This document shows, in pieces, positions 38,701-48,106 of a stretch of DNA of 64,000 nucleotides. The stretch spans positions 1-64,000 of the forward strand of contig NZ_JSEE01000020.1 of the NCBI RefSeq assembly GCF_001625355.1, in the 5' to 3' direction. The notes beneath the pieces are model-generated. The model did no database searches, was not told where the DNA came from, and saw only the letters and a program-made list of their open reading frames with translations. The position numbers were made by a program, and so were the translations under genes. Positions within the stretch are counted from its first letter, which is position 1, and every line of letters begins with the position of its first letter. This DNA comes from Marinomonas sp. TW1 (GTDB lineage Bacteria; Pseudomonadota; Gammaproteobacteria; Pseudomonadales; Marinomonadaceae).

Positions 38701-38707
38701 GATTAGA

Positions 38708-38748
38708 GCGATAAAAAAAACCACACAAAGTGTGGTTTTTTTTATCGC
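38708..38748. terminator. Bidirectional terminator, 19-base perfect inverted repeat
   Basis: Bases 38708-38726 are exactly complementary to 38730-38748 with a three-base AAA loop; the core is CCACAC/GTGTGG flanked by A8/T8 tracts. It serves queF and the converging AEC gene. Confidence 0.92.
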
Positions 38749-38760
38749 TAATTTAAGTCG

Positions 38761-39654
38761 TTAAAGAGTCTGTAATGACAACCAGCTAAGTATTCCACTG
38801 ATACCTAATGAAATCGGTAAGGACATTAAAATCATCAGTGCCATTTCTTCTTTTGGGCCCTTGTATTTCGTCGCCAGCATATAGCTGATAACAGCCACAG
38901 GCATGGCGTTCAAAATGATCAATACACTTTTTTCTAATGGGGTCAAAGGCAATAGGCTGGTTATGCCTAGGGCAACCAAAGCGCCCATAATGGGTCGATA
39001 GAAAGAGAAAAGGACGGCGTGTTTCAATTTTTCAGTGTCTTTGAGCGTCAATTTGCTTAAAGAATGCCCCAGCAGCAAGAGCATCATTGGCAAGGTGATT
39101 TGGCTGACCATGGTTAACGTGCTCATGATGGCTTCAGGCAATTTAATGGACAGGGATAGAGCGATAACACCAAGTAACAGTGCCATCACAGGCCCATTTT
39201 TTAATAATTGTTTGGGGTGGTATTGTCCTGACATTACCCCCACTCCAAGCGTAAAATGACTAATTTGCACGACTGACGACACCACGACGGCAATGGCTAA
39301 CCCAGAGTCTCCAAATAGAGCATAAGCAATAGGAATACCTAGATTTCCAGCATTTGGGTTAACCAATGGGGATAGGTATAAGCGAATGGATTGACCTGTT
39401 AGCTTAAGGAAAGCTAGAGTGATAAGTGTCATGGCGAACAATATCAGTATGCTGGCCATCAGGATTTTTGCCATGGAGTAGATTTCCATCTCCATTGACA
39501 GAACAGAGGTCAATAAAAGAGCTGGTATGCCAATATTGGCTATTAGGTTACCGATTTGCGGGGCATCTAAGTAATCGGTACGTTTCCCTAACAAAAACCC
39601 TAGACCTGCAATCAGTATGATGGGGGTTAAAGTGAGGGTGATCGAGGAAAGCAC
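38761..39654 (-). CDS. AEC-family (auxin efflux carrier-like) transporter
   Basis: 297 residues, about ten hydrophobic helices in a five-plus-five layout; NPNAGNLGIPIAYALFG and the LLLLGHSLSKL region are typical of the family. Start is a GTG at 39654 with AGAGA upstream. Substrate unknown (often organic acids). It is divergent from the aldo/keto reductase. Confidence 0.85.
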   Translation of the reverse strand: MLSSITLTLTPIILIAGLGFLLGKRTDYLDAPQIGNLIANIGIPALLLTSVLSMEMEIYSMAKILMASILILFAMTLITLAFLKLTGQSIRLYLSPLVNPNAGNLGIPIAYALFGDSGLAIAVVVSSVVQISHFTLGVGVMSGQYHPKQLLKNGPVMALLLGVIALSLSIKLPEAIMSTLTMVSQITLPMMLLLLGHSLSKLTLKDTEKLKHAVLFSFYRPIMGALVALGITSLLPLTPLEKSVLIILNAMPVAVISYMLATKYKGPKEEMALMILMSLPISLGISGILSWLSLQTL

Positions 39655-39701
39655 AAATATCTCTTAACTAATTGTTTAAAATCGAAAAATAAGGATAACA
39701 G

Positions 39702-40682
39702 ATGAAAACAAGAATACTAGGTAAAACTGGCTGGACAATTTCAGAAATCGGTTTGGGTTGTTGGCAATTAGGCAATGATTTTGGACCAGTAGAAGAAAAA
39801 CAGGCACTCGCTGTGCTCGAGAGTGCGGCTGAACAAGGCATTAACTTTTTTGATACTGCCGATGTGTACGGTGCAGGGTTGAGTGAAGAGCGCATTGGTC
39901 GTTGGTTGGCCTCATCATCAAATAAACCAAAGATAGCGACAAAGGTCGGTCGGGATGTGGCTCTTTATCCAGATGGCTATACCAAAGAAAAAGTGAAACA
40001 AAGTCTACAAGCCTCTGCGAAACGCCTTGGGGTGGATGTCATTAATCTCGCTCAGCTGCATTGTGTGCCGAGAGAGGTTTTATTTGCGGGCGACATATTG
40101 GCTTGGATGGAAGACTTGCAAAAGGAGGGTGTCATTGAGCATTTTGGTGCCAGTGTTGAAATGCTTGATGAGGCGAAGTTCTGTTGCCAAAGTGACAAGA
40201 TTGCTAGCCTGCAAATGCTGTTTAATGTATTTCGTCAAGACGCCGTTGAAGAAGTCTTTCCATTAGTTGAGCAGCAAAATATAGGGGTGATTGTGCGTTT
40301 GCCACTCGCCAGTGGTTTGCTTACAGGAAAAATGCACCATGGTTATCAATTTAGTGAGCAAGATCACCGTTCCTACAATAAAGATGGTGCTGCGTTTCAC
40401 GTCGGTGAAACCTTTAACGGTATTCCATTTGATACCGGAGTGGATTTGGTTGAAGAGTTAAACGCGACGTTAGCGCCTAAGCACAATGTGTTAGATGTGG
40501 CCTTGCGTTGGATACTAGATCAACCACAGGTTTCAACCATCATTGCGGGGGCCAGTCAGTCCAGTCAGGTTATTCGCAATGCGCAGGCGTCAGAGTTGCC
40601 TGCTTTAGATGGCGAACTTCATACTATGCTAAAAGGTTTTTATCAGGCCAAGGTGCGCCAACATATTCGTGGTGGTATTTAA
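39702..40682 (+). CDS. Aldo/keto reductase
   Basis: 326 residues, TIM-barrel oxidoreductase. Catalytic Asp/Tyr lie in FFDTADVYGAG, Lys in IATKVGRD and His in AQLHCVP; the C-terminal TIIAGASQSSQV region binds the NADP phosphate. It is single, between divergent and convergent genes. Physiological substrate unknown. Confidence 0.9.
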   Translation: MKTRILGKTGWTISEIGLGCWQLGNDFGPVEEKQALAVLESAAEQGINFFDTADVYGAGLSEERIGRWLASSSNKPKIATKVGRDVALYPDGYTKEKVKQSLQASAKRLGVDVINLAQLHCVPREVLFAGDILAWMEDLQKEGVIEHFGASVEMLDEAKFCCQSDKIASLQMLFNVFRQDAVEEVFPLVEQQNIGVIVRLPLASGLLTGKMHHGYQFSEQDHRSYNKDGAAFHVGETFNGIPFDTGVDLVEELNATLAPKHNVLDVALRWILDQPQVSTIIAGASQSSQVIRNAQASELPALDGELHTMLKGFYQAKVRQHIRGGI

Positions 40683-40687
40683 ATAAT

Positions 40688-40727
40688 AAACAATGCTCCT
40701 AGCCAGCTGGCTTAGGAGCATTGTTTA
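40688..40727. terminator. Bidirectional terminator between the aldo/keto reductase and bcp
   Basis: AAACAATGCTCCTA...TAGGAGCATTGTTT forms a long stem continued by CCAG/CTGG with one bulged base. Confidence 0.8.
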
Positions 40728-40739
40728 ATTGTGATGGGG

Positions 40740-41189
40740 TTATTTTAAGATTTGTTCTGCGTGGGCTTTGGTTTTTACCTTGGCAATAATCTCTTCAATA
40801 ACACCACTTTCATCAATGATAAAGGTGGTGCGTACCGTGCCCATGTACTCTTTCCCCATGAATTTTTTAAGTTGCCAAGTGCCGTACAATTCGTGCACTT
40901 CTTTCTCTGTGTCAGCAATCAGAGGGAAAGGCAGTTGGTATTTCTCAATGAAGTTTTGGTGTTTTTTCTCTGTGTCTGGGCTAATGCCTAACACAACATA
41001 ACCTTGGTCTAATAAGGTTTGATAATTGTCGCGTAAATCACAAGCTTGGGCTGTACAGCCAGGAGTGTTGTCTTTTGGGTAGAAGTACAACACAACTTTT
41101 TTACCTTTGAATTGGCTTAGGGTAATGGTTTCACCATTTTGATCTTTGGCTGAAAAATCAGGTGCGACTTGTCCTACTTCAATGGTCAT
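40740..41189 (-). CDS. bcp: Thiol peroxidase, bacterioferritin comigratory protein
   Basis: Atypical 2-Cys peroxiredoxin reducing H2O2 and lipid hydroperoxides. 149 residues; peroxidatic Cys45 and resolving Cys50 (TPGCTAQAC) have the E. coli numbering. AGAGAG ribosome site. It is divergent from dapA; in Pseudomonas gcvR lies between bcp and dapA, here it does not. Confidence 0.95.
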   Translation of the reverse strand: MTIEVGQVAPDFSAKDQNGETITLSQFKGKKVVLYFYPKDNTPGCTAQACDLRDNYQTLLDQGYVVLGISPDTEKKHQNFIEKYQLPFPLIADTEKEVHELYGTWQLKKFMGKEYMGTVRTTFIIDESGVIEEIIAKVKTKAHAEQILK

Positions 41190-41310
41190 AAAATCTCTCT
41201 AAATTGTATGAAAAATGATAGATATATTATTAGCTTAACAATTCAAAGCAAAAAAATCTTCTGCAAACCTCGTTAAGCGAAAATTACACAGGCTTTACAG
41301 CGGTCAATTA

Positions 41311-41339
41311 TTGTTAAACCTGTGGCTGAGCGTTACTAT
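41311..41339 (+). promoter_or_regulatory. Candidate dapA-bamC promoter
   Basis: TTGTTA (41311-41316), 17 bases, TACTAT (41334-41339), about 30 bases before the dapA ATG. Confidence 0.5.
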
Positions 41340-41372
41340 AGGCGCGCTTATAATTTTATCGGAGACTCAAAA

Positions 41373-42254
41373 ATGATCACAGGTAGTTTAGTTGCGCTTA
41401 TCACTCCCATGTTACCCGATGGCGCTGTAGACACTGAGAAGTTGGATGATCTTATTGAGTTTCATATCAATGAAGGAACTCACGGTATTGTCGCTGTTGG
41501 TACGACAGGTGAGTCGTCTACCTTAACTCATGAAGAGCATGCCAATGTCGTTCGCCAGGTAGTGAAAAAAGTGAATGGACGAGTTCACGTCATTGCTGGT
41601 ACTGGGGCGAACTCAACTCATGAGGCCATTGATCTTACCGCGAGTGCAAAAGAGGCTGGCGCGGACGCTTGTTTGTTAGTAACACCTTATTACAATAAGC
41701 CAACCCAAGAAGGTCTGTATCAACATTTCAAAGCCATTGCTGACGCGGTTGATATTCCTCAAATTCTTTATAATGTTCCTGGGCGTACTGGTTGTGACAT
41801 GCAGAATGATACCGTGCTGCGTCTAGCCAGTGTGACGAACATTGTTGGTGTTAAAGACGCGACCGGTGATTTGGAACGTGGACAAGCTTTGCTAGAAGCA
41901 GCTCCGGCGGATTTCGCTGTGTATTCAGGGGACGATCCAACGGCTGTTGCACTGATGTTGTTGGGTGGCAAAGGTAATATCTCTGTGACCGCCAATGTGG
42001 CACCTAAAGTGGTTGCTCAAGCCGCTGAGTTTGCCATTGCTGGCAATGCTGAAAAAGCCCACAGTTTAGATACGTCAATTTCGTCCTTACATAAAAACTT
42101 ATTTTTAGAGTCCAACCCAATTCCTGTAAAATGGGCTGCTAGTCAGCTTGGGTTGTGTCATGACGGTATTCGTTTGCCCTTGACGCCATTGTCAGAGCAA
42201 TATCATGCAGCAGTTAGGCAAGCCATGGTTGAAGCAGGAGTGTTATTAGTATGA
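41373..42254 (+). CDS. dapA: 4-hydroxy-tetrahydrodipicolinate synthase
   Basis: First step of the lysine/diaminopimelate branch. 293 residues; Schiff-base Lys161 (VGVKDATGD), Tyr133 (ILYNVPGRTG) and GTTGESSTL all match E. coli numbering. ATG 41373 follows TCGGAGA. A GTG 17 codons earlier is in frame but unsupported. Overlaps bamC by four bases. Confidence 0.97.
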   Translation: MITGSLVALITPMLPDGAVDTEKLDDLIEFHINEGTHGIVAVGTTGESSTLTHEEHANVVRQVVKKVNGRVHVIAGTGANSTHEAIDLTASAKEAGADACLLVTPYYNKPTQEGLYQHFKAIADAVDIPQILYNVPGRTGCDMQNDTVLRLASVTNIVGVKDATGDLERGQALLEAAPADFAVYSGDDPTAVALMLLGGKGNISVTANVAPKVVAQAAEFAIAGNAEKAHSLDTSISSLHKNLFLESNPIPVKWAASQLGLCHDGIRLPLTPLSEQYHAAVRQAMVEAGVLLV

Positions 42255-43333
42255 GTAAGCGTTTGATTCAAGTTGTTGGTACAACAAGCGTGGCATTAAC
42301 ATTAACGGCTTGTAGTAGTTTTTTTCCTGATCATTCAAATGACTACCAGCAGGAAGCTGGCGCTCATCATACTCTAGAGGTGCCGGCAGGTTCGATGGAG
42401 TCTAAAGATGCTTTGGTCATTCCTAATGAAAATGACATAGCGGATTTAAATAATCCCAAACCGTTTGAAATACCTCGCGCTCCATTTGTTTATTACCCTA
42501 TGGATCAAGTCGCATTTGCTGAGCAAGAGACATCCGTTACTTATACTCTGAATACAAAAGCAGCAGACGCAAAGCAAATCGTAGAGGATTTTCTAACTGC
42601 ACTGCATGGTGCGGGGCAATCTGTTGAATCTCAAACTGAAGACAGGATCATATCGATTCCGTTTGATTTTCATCCGCAGGGCTGGTGGGCGTCATTGTGG
42701 AGCGATATAACTCGCTTGCACCCTGCCAAGACGGCGTTTTCCTTTCAATTTAATGAGTCAGATGGTGTCACCACCGTTACCTTGCAATACCAAGACGTTC
42801 AGCAAGGTGATGAGCAAACGATTAATTGGCAATCTCCGATGGCTAACCCTGACGCAGAATCTGTTGCAGTTCGTCTTTGGGGCACGTTTGGACGTCAGTT
42901 AAATCAGTCCTCGGCCTATCTTTCAAATAGCAAAGACGGTGTCGCTGCTTTCCCGGTTTGGGTTGACCATCAAGGCATGTATGCAATTTATTTAGGTAAA
43001 AACCTTTCTGAAGCTGAGTTTGAGGCAAAACTGAAGGCATCAGGAATTTACTTAATGCCAGGTGAAGAAAAACTATTGGCACCTGTACCCGCTGATAAAG
43101 TGGCACGTGTTGGTGACATTATTGATTTCAATTTGCCATTGGGTGCAGATGGTAAAAAACAGAAATTATTCAATGTGTATCGTCGTGACCTAGATGACGT
43201 TAGCTGGCAAGAAAGAGAATACCCTTATCAGATCACTCAGCAAAAAGCAGGTAATTTTTTAGTGGTCGATGTGTCTGCACTTGAAAAGCCAGAAATTGCT
43301 TCCTTTAGAATTGCACAGAGATTTGTAAAATAA
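42251..43333 (+). CDS. bamC: Outer-membrane assembly lipoprotein BamC
   Basis: Accessory lipoprotein of the BAM complex. 360 residues with lipobox LTAC and lipidated Cys21 after a basic, hydrophobic leader. An unstructured N-terminal stretch precedes two helix-grip-like domains. The dapA-bamC-purC order is that of E. coli and Pseudomonas. Confidence 0.9.
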   Translation: MSKRLIQVVGTTSVALTLTACSSFFPDHSNDYQQEAGAHHTLEVPAGSMESKDALVIPNENDIADLNNPKPFEIPRAPFVYYPMDQVAFAEQETSVTYTLNTKAADAKQIVEDFLTALHGAGQSVESQTEDRIISIPFDFHPQGWWASLWSDITRLHPAKTAFSFQFNESDGVTTVTLQYQDVQQGDEQTINWQSPMANPDAESVAVRLWGTFGRQLNQSSAYLSNSKDGVAAFPVWVDHQGMYAIYLGKNLSEAEFEAKLKASGIYLMPGEEKLLAPVPADKVARVGDIIDFNLPLGADGKKQKLFNVYRRDLDDVSWQEREYPYQITQQKAGNFLVVDVSALEKPEIASFRIAQRFVK

Positions 43334-43372
43334 CTAAGACTAACCCCTCGTAATTAAACCGGAGACTCTCCA

Positions 43373-44089
43373 ATGGAAAAACGACAAGAGCTATATGCAG
43401 GTAAGGCAAAATCTGTATTTCGTACAGATGATCCTGACAAAATGGTTCTAGTATTTCGTGATGATACCTCAGCTTTTGATGGTAAAAAAATTGAACAGTT
43501 AGACCGCAAAGGCATGGTCAATAACAAGTTTAATGCTTTCATCATGACTAAGTTACAAGAAGCAGGCATTCCGACTCACTTTGAAAAATTACTTAGCGAC
43601 ACAGAGAGTTTGGTAAAGTGCCTTGATATGATGCCTGTAGAATGTGTGGTTCGTAATGTGGCTGCGGGTAGCTTGTGCCGCCGTTTAGGTGTTGAAGAGG
43701 GGACGACATTAACACCGCCAACATTTGAACTGTTTTTGAAAAACGATGAACTTGGTGATCCGATGATCAATGAGTCTCATGTAGAGTCTTTTGGCTGGGC
43801 TAAAGCGGATGATTTGGCCAAAGCGAAAGACTTAACCTATAAAGTGAACCATGTTCTAAAAGAGCTATTTGCTCAAGGCGGCATGATCCTAGTAGATTAC
43901 AAGTTGGAATTTGGTCTTTTCAAAGGTGAGGTTGTGTTAGGCGACGAATTCTCACCAGATGGTTGTCGTTTGTGGGACGCTGAAACCAAAGAAAAACTGG
44001 ATAAAGACCGTTTCCGTCAGGGTTTAGGTAACGTGATTGAGTCATACGAAGACATTGGTCGTCGTATTGGCATCGACTTCGACGCTTAA
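43373..44089 (+). CDS. purC: SAICAR synthase
   Basis: Purine synthesis step joining CAIR and aspartate. 238 residues with [11 protein letters not shown] at the start, [23 protein letters not shown] and LVDYKLEFG. An ACCGGAGACT ribosome site precedes the ATG. A short hairpin follows. Confidence 0.97.
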   Translation: MEKRQELYAGKAKSVFRTDDPDKMVLVFRDDTSAFDGKKIEQLDRKGMVNNKFNAFIMTKLQEAGIPTHFEKLLSDTESLVKCLDMMPVECVVRNVAAGSLCRRLGVEEGTTLTPPTFELFLKNDELGDPMINESHVESFGWAKADDLAKAKDLTYKVNHVLKELFAQGGMILVDYKLEFGLFKGEVVLGDEFSPDGCRLWDAETKEKLDKDRFRQGLGNVIESYEDIGRRIGIDFDA

Positions 44090-44110
44090 TTCGTCTTGGC
44101 AATGTGTACT

Positions 44111-44137
44111 AATGGAGGCTTTGTCCTCCATTTTGCC
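44111..44137 (+). terminator. Terminator after purC
   Basis: AATGGAGG pairs perfectly with CCTCCATT around CTTTGT, followed by TTTTG. The T-tract is short. Confidence 0.65.
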
Positions 44138-44152
44138 ATGTAAGGGTATATT

Positions 44153-45397
44153 TTGATTAACTTCCTTCCGGTTACCATTGGGCTACGCTACGCTAGAGCA
44201 AAGCGTTCCAATCATTTCATTTCATTTATCAGCTTTTCATCGATTGCCGGTTTGGCGCTTGGTGTCATGGTGCTAATTACCGTTCTTTCTGTGATGAATG
44301 GCTTTGATCGTGAGCTCAGAGAGCGAATATTAGGGATGGTGCCTCATGCAACGCTATGGGGAAATCCAATATTGGATGATTGGCAGGAAACGGCGAAGTT
44401 AGTTGAAACAATGCCAAATGTGGTCGCTGTCGCCCCTCATATTCAAGCACAAGTAATGTTTCAATCGGGGGACAGTGTCCACGGTGCCATTCTGAATGGT
44501 ATTGACCCTGATATGGAAAAAAAGGTGTCTATTATCGATGATAATATGGCATCTGGTTCTCTTGATGCCCTCAAAGATCAGCGTTTTGGCATTGTTTTAG
44601 GGGCTCAGTTGGCAAGGCAATTACGGGTTTCTATTGGTGATAAAGTCACCGCTATTTTGCCTAAAGCGAGTGTCTCTATTGCCGGTGTTGCGCCAGTTTT
44701 AAAGCGTTTTACCCTGGTAGGAACCTTTGAAGTTGGGGCGGAATTAGACAGCAGTTTGGCGTACATCAATATAACGGATGCGGCAAAACTAAAGCGCTAT
44801 CAACCTGGTAAGGTCGAAGCATTGCGAATTTCTTTTAATGATCTCTTTGTGGCACCAACCGAGATATGGGACATTGCCAGGGCGGTGCCAGGTCAGAACC
44901 GTGTGAGTGATTGGACGCGTACTCATGGCAATCTGTTCCAAGCGATTAAGATGGAAAAAACCATGATAGGTTTGTTGCTGCTGCTGATCGTGGCGGTCGC
45001 CGCCTTTAATATTGTCTCTACCTTAGTCATGGTGGTGACTGATAAACGCAATGACATTGCTATCTTAAGAACAATGGGGCTGACTTCTACTCAAGTTATG
45101 TGGGTGTTTATTGTTCAAGGCATGTTTATTGGCATGTTAGGAACGCTTATTGGTGTCATTCTTGGTGTCAGTTTGGCGTTGAACGTAAGCGATATTATTG
45201 CTGGTATACAAACTTTGTTGGGGGTTCAATTCCTCAGTGCCGATGTGTATTTTATTAATTATTTGCCTTCGAAATTAGAGTGGTCTGATGTGGAATTAAT
45301 CGTCACATCAGCCTTTATTATGACGGTGGTCGCGACGATATACCCAGCGTGGCGAGCTTCGAAAGTGGAGCCAGCGGAGGCATTAAGATATGAGTGA
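44153..45397 (+). CDS. lolC: Lipoprotein-releasing ABC transporter permease (LolC/LolE/LolF type)
   Basis: Inner-membrane protein that releases lipoproteins to LolA. 414 residues: helix about 25-47, large periplasmic domain, then three helices near 275-300, 315-345 and 375-395. SVMNGFDRELRERILGMVPH is characteristic. A TTG start with AAGGG seven bases upstream is used; no ATG fits. Only one permease gene accompanies lolD here, so it may act as a homodimer (LolF-like) or pair with a distant copy. Confidence 0.9.
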   Translation: MINFLPVTIGLRYARAKRSNHFISFISFSSIAGLALGVMVLITVLSVMNGFDRELRERILGMVPHATLWGNPILDDWQETAKLVETMPNVVAVAPHIQAQVMFQSGDSVHGAILNGIDPDMEKKVSIIDDNMASGSLDALKDQRFGIVLGAQLARQLRVSIGDKVTAILPKASVSIAGVAPVLKRFTLVGTFEVGAELDSSLAYINITDAAKLKRYQPGKVEALRISFNDLFVAPTEIWDIARAVPGQNRVSDWTRTHGNLFQAIKMEKTMIGLLLLLIVAVAAFNIVSTLVMVVTDKRNDIAILRTMGLTSTQVMWVFIVQGMFIGMLGTLIGVILGVSLALNVSDIIAGIQTLLGVQFLSADVYFINYLPSKLEWSDVELIVTSAFIMTVVATIYPAWRASKVEPAEALRYE

Positions 45398-46082
45398 TCT
45401 AGTATTAGAGTGCCAGGCACTGTCAAAGCAATATCAAGACGGAAAGCAAACCGTAGATGTGTTTCAGGCTATTGATTTTACACTTAATAAAGGTCAAGCC
45501 TGTGCCATTGTTGGTGCATCAGGCTCGGGTAAAACAACGCTTTTGAATCTACTGGCTGGGCTGGATTTAGCGAGCTCAGGTGATGTAAAGCTGACGCAAG
45601 TGTCTTGGTCCAGTCTCAGTGATGCCAAGCGTGCCAAAATCCGTAATCAAGAAATGGGGTTTGTGTACCAGTTTCACCATTTATTGCCTGAGTTCTCAGC
45701 CTTGGAAAATGTGTTGATGCCAATGTGGATTGCTGGTCTGAATAAACCCCAAGCCATTACAAGAGGGACGGAATTATTAACGCAAGTTGGGCTTGGTGAG
45801 CGATTGAATCACAAACCATCACAGCTATCCGGTGGTGAGCGTCAACGTGTTGCCATCGCTCGCGCTTTGGCCAACCGTCCGGCTTGTGTGTTAATGGATG
45901 AGCCAACCGGCAACCTCGACGAAACCACCTCTTTGGAAGTGCAAAACCTGATCAATGAGCTGAAAGTGAAATACGATATGGCGTTTCTCATCGTGACTCA
46001 CGATGAGAAAATGCTGAGTTGGATGGATTCGGCTTATCGGTTGTCACAAGGTAAACTGAGTCTGATTAAAGGCAATAGTTGA
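45390..46082 (+). CDS. lolD: Lipoprotein-releasing ABC transporter ATPase
   Basis: 230 residues; Walker A GASGSGKTT, signature LSGGERQRVAIARAL, Walker B CVLMDEPTGNLD. It overlaps the permease by eight bases. The expected second permease gene does not follow; a hairpin and a 328-base gap come next. Confidence 0.95.
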   Translation: MSDLVLECQALSKQYQDGKQTVDVFQAIDFTLNKGQACAIVGASGSGKTTLLNLLAGLDLASSGDVKLTQVSWSSLSDAKRAKIRNQEMGFVYQFHHLLPEFSALENVLMPMWIAGLNKPQAITRGTELLTQVGLGERLNHKPSQLSGGERQRVAIARALANRPACVLMDEPTGNLDETTSLEVQNLINELKVKYDMAFLIVTHDEKMLSWMDSAYRLSQGKLSLIKGNS

Positions 46083-46092
46083 TCCAATATCC

Positions 46093-46131
46093 TTGCACTA
46101 ATCTAAATTAGATTAGTGCAATCTCTTCTTC
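46093..46131 (+). terminator. Inverted repeat, probable lolD terminator
   Basis: TTGCACTAATCTAA and TTAGATTAGTGCAA form a 14-base perfect stem with a one-base centre, then a pyrimidine tract (TCTCTTCTTCT). AT-rich and without a clean T-run. Confidence 0.5.
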
Positions 46132-46147
46132 TAGATTCAAAGCACAC

Positions 46148-46315
46148 TCACCATCCTTTAGTGTTAAATGACAGTAAGTTCAACAGCTCAGCCTGAGCCA
46201 TGTTCCTTTTTAATGCGGTAATGTCATCTACTAAGTCATGGTTTTGACAGTGTGTGAATAAATATTCTAGATTGACAATATATTCTATGCACTTTATAAA
46301 TAGACGAGTTTCCAT
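46148..46315 (-). CDS. Possible 55-residue protein, unknown
   Basis: An ATG-to-TGA frame of 55 codons starting METRLFIKCIEYIVNLEYLF and ending LSFNTKGW. It looks like a small amphipathic helical protein, and its composition is not obviously random. There is no good ribosome site. It may be a real small gene, a remnant, or chance. Confidence 0.35.
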   Translation of the reverse strand: METRLFIKCIEYIVNLEYLFTHCQNHDLVDDITALKRNMAQAELLNLLSFNTKGW

Positions 46316-46410
46316 GGTTATTATCTGTTCGAGGTAGCAATAAATCTTGGTAACAAGTTTCTTTTACTCAATTTGTAAAAAATAAAATTAATAAAGCAAT
46401 GAGGTAGGAT

Positions 46411-47394
46411 ATGTCTAGCAATCTAAAGTTTGGTGCTGGTATTTGGCACTTTGCAACTTACGTAGATCGTTACGCAACGGATGGTTATGGACCGAAACGA
46501 TCTTTACTGGAAATGATTGATTTGGCGGGTCAAGTGGATGATCTCTCAGTAGTCGATATTAATTACCCCTTTCCCGGTGGGAACGTGTCTGTCGCAGAAG
46601 TAAAAGCGGCGCTTGCGAAAAATAACCTAAGTGTGATTGGTATCACGCCAGAGATTTATACTCGTCAATTTTCCAAAGGCGCTTTTACCAATCCTGATCC
46701 TGAAATTCGTAAATTGGCTGAGGATCTGATTAATGAAGCGGCCGAGATGGTAAGGGAGTTAGGTGCAGAGTATGTGAAACTTTGGCCGGGTCAAGATGGT
46801 TGGGATTACCCATTCCAAGTCGATCATCACGAATTGTGGAACCTTTCAATGGAAGGTCTCACAAATGTTGCTAAGAAAAATGCGGATTTAAAGTTTGTTG
46901 TTGAATACAAACCTCGCGAACCAAGAAATCACATGAGTTATGACAGTATGACTCGTACACTGCTAGCATTGGAGAAAATCAACTTACCCAATATTGGCGT
47001 ATTGTTGGATTTCGGTCATGCACTTTATGGCGGTGAATCACCAGCGGACTCAGCGCAACTCGCGATTGATTACGGGCGTCTATTTGGTATGGATGTGAAT
47101 GATAATCTGAGAAATTGGGATGACGATATGATCGCGGGTTCAGTTCATCCGATTGAGCTGATGGAATTCTTTTACGTTTTGAGGAAAAATAATTGGCAAG
47201 GTGTCTGGCAGCTTGATCAATTTCCTTTCAGAGAAGATTGTGTCGCGGCAGCCAATAGTGCGATTTCTTTTCTAAAACACATTGATAGTGCCTTGGATCG
47301 AATGGATTGGGAAGCGCTAAAAGAAGCGCAGCAAAAACAAGATGCTGTGACGGCTTTAAACGTGGCGCGAGAGGCGTTGTTTGGCTTCAAATAA
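46411..47394 (+). CDS. Sugar phosphate isomerase/epimerase-like TIM-barrel protein
   Basis: 327 residues, AP-endonuclease-2/xylose-isomerase-like barrel. Likely metal ligands lie in [10 protein letters not shown] (Glu), [12 protein letters not shown] (Asp, His), MDVNDN and WQLDQFPF. It resembles enzymes acting on keto-sugars such as rhamnose or tagatose, but the substrate cannot be named. A GAGGTAGG ribosome site precedes it. It is a lone gene with no sugar transporter or regulator beside it. Confidence 0.8.
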   Translation: MSSNLKFGAGIWHFATYVDRYATDGYGPKRSLLEMIDLAGQVDDLSVVDINYPFPGGNVSVAEVKAALAKNNLSVIGITPEIYTRQFSKGAFTNPDPEIRKLAEDLINEAAEMVRELGAEYVKLWPGQDGWDYPFQVDHHELWNLSMEGLTNVAKKNADLKFVVEYKPREPRNHMSYDSMTRTLLALEKINLPNIGVLLDFGHALYGGESPADSAQLAIDYGRLFGMDVNDNLRNWDDDMIAGSVHPIELMEFFYVLRKNNWQGVWQLDQFPFREDCVAAANSAISFLKHIDSALDRMDWEALKEAQQKQDAVTALNVAREALFGFK

Positions 47395-47441
47395 GTGGCG
47401 TTTTGGCCCTTAAAAGAGCAATTAGAGGCACCTTGCTCAAT

Positions 47442-47480
47442 AAACCGCTGTTTGACTGACGCCAAGTAGCGGTTTTTTTT
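47442..47480 (+). terminator. Terminator after the isomerase-like gene
   Basis: AAACCGCT (47442-47449) pairs with AGCGGTTT (47468-47475) around an 18-base loop, followed by a T-run. Confidence 0.75.
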
Positions 47481-47553
47481 GGTTAAATCATCCTAGGGAA
47501 GTGTGATTCAGTACAGAGTGTTTATCTTGTTTAAGATAACGAGCTAAGCAAGT

Positions 47554-48063
47554 TTATTTGCGCTGTTTGCGTTCTTTCCAGCGTTTGACGACATGTAACC
47601 GCCATAAGATGGTGATGGCGATGTAGCTGATTACACCAACCGCTAACCCTGTCACGACCGAGCCAGTATACAAGGGGAGCCAGATATGCTCCATCTTGTC
47701 CCAGATCCATTCAACAGAGAGTTTGAATTCTTTAGTATGATGTGTGCCCAGGATAAGCGTGCCGACCTTGTAATTAAAGTAAAATACAAACGGCATGGTA
47801 ATGGGGTTAGTAATCCAAACAAGTGCAATGGAAAGGGGGATGTTGGCTCTTAAAGGAACAGACAATAAAGCCGCAGCCAACATCTGAAATGGCATGGGAA
47901 TGAAGGCCCAGAACAAACCATTTAAAAAAGCACGGGCAACGGATCGACGGTTAAGATGCCATAAGTTTGCTTCATAAATTTGTGATCCAAGAATCGCGAG
48001 AGCTTTATTTTTTCTTAACTTCTCTGGATCTGGGATGAACTTCTTTAGATAATTCTTAGGCAT
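47554..48063 (-). CDS. DUF2062 membrane protein
   Basis: 169 residues, two to three membrane helices, with the DUF2062 phrase FWAFIPMPFQMLAAALLS and ITNPITMPFVFYFNYKVG. ATG 48063 fits the family; an upstream ATG at 48144 would run into the opposite gene. It is divergent from comEC, as in Pseudomonas relatives. Function unknown. Confidence 0.88.
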   Translation of the reverse strand: MPKNYLKKFIPDPEKLRKNKALAILGSQIYEANLWHLNRRSVARAFLNGLFWAFIPMPFQMLAAALLSVPLRANIPLSIALVWITNPITMPFVFYFNYKVGTLILGTHHTKEFKLSVEWIWDKMEHIWLPLYTGSVVTGLAVGVISYIAITILWRLHVVKRWKERKQRK

Positions 48064-48106
48064 AATCAAATAAAAGTCATTTAGCAATCTAAGACACGGA
48101 GGTCTT

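Larger units (their letters stand above)
46083..46410. other. Gap of about 330 bases after lolD
   Basis: The longest intergenic stretch in the window. It contains the lolD-proximal inverted repeat (46093-46121), a 55-codon minus-strand ORF (46148-46315) and AT-rich sequence with a GAGGTAGG ribosome site before the next gene. No RNA gene is recognised. No clear remnant of a second Lol permease is visible. Confidence 0.6.
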
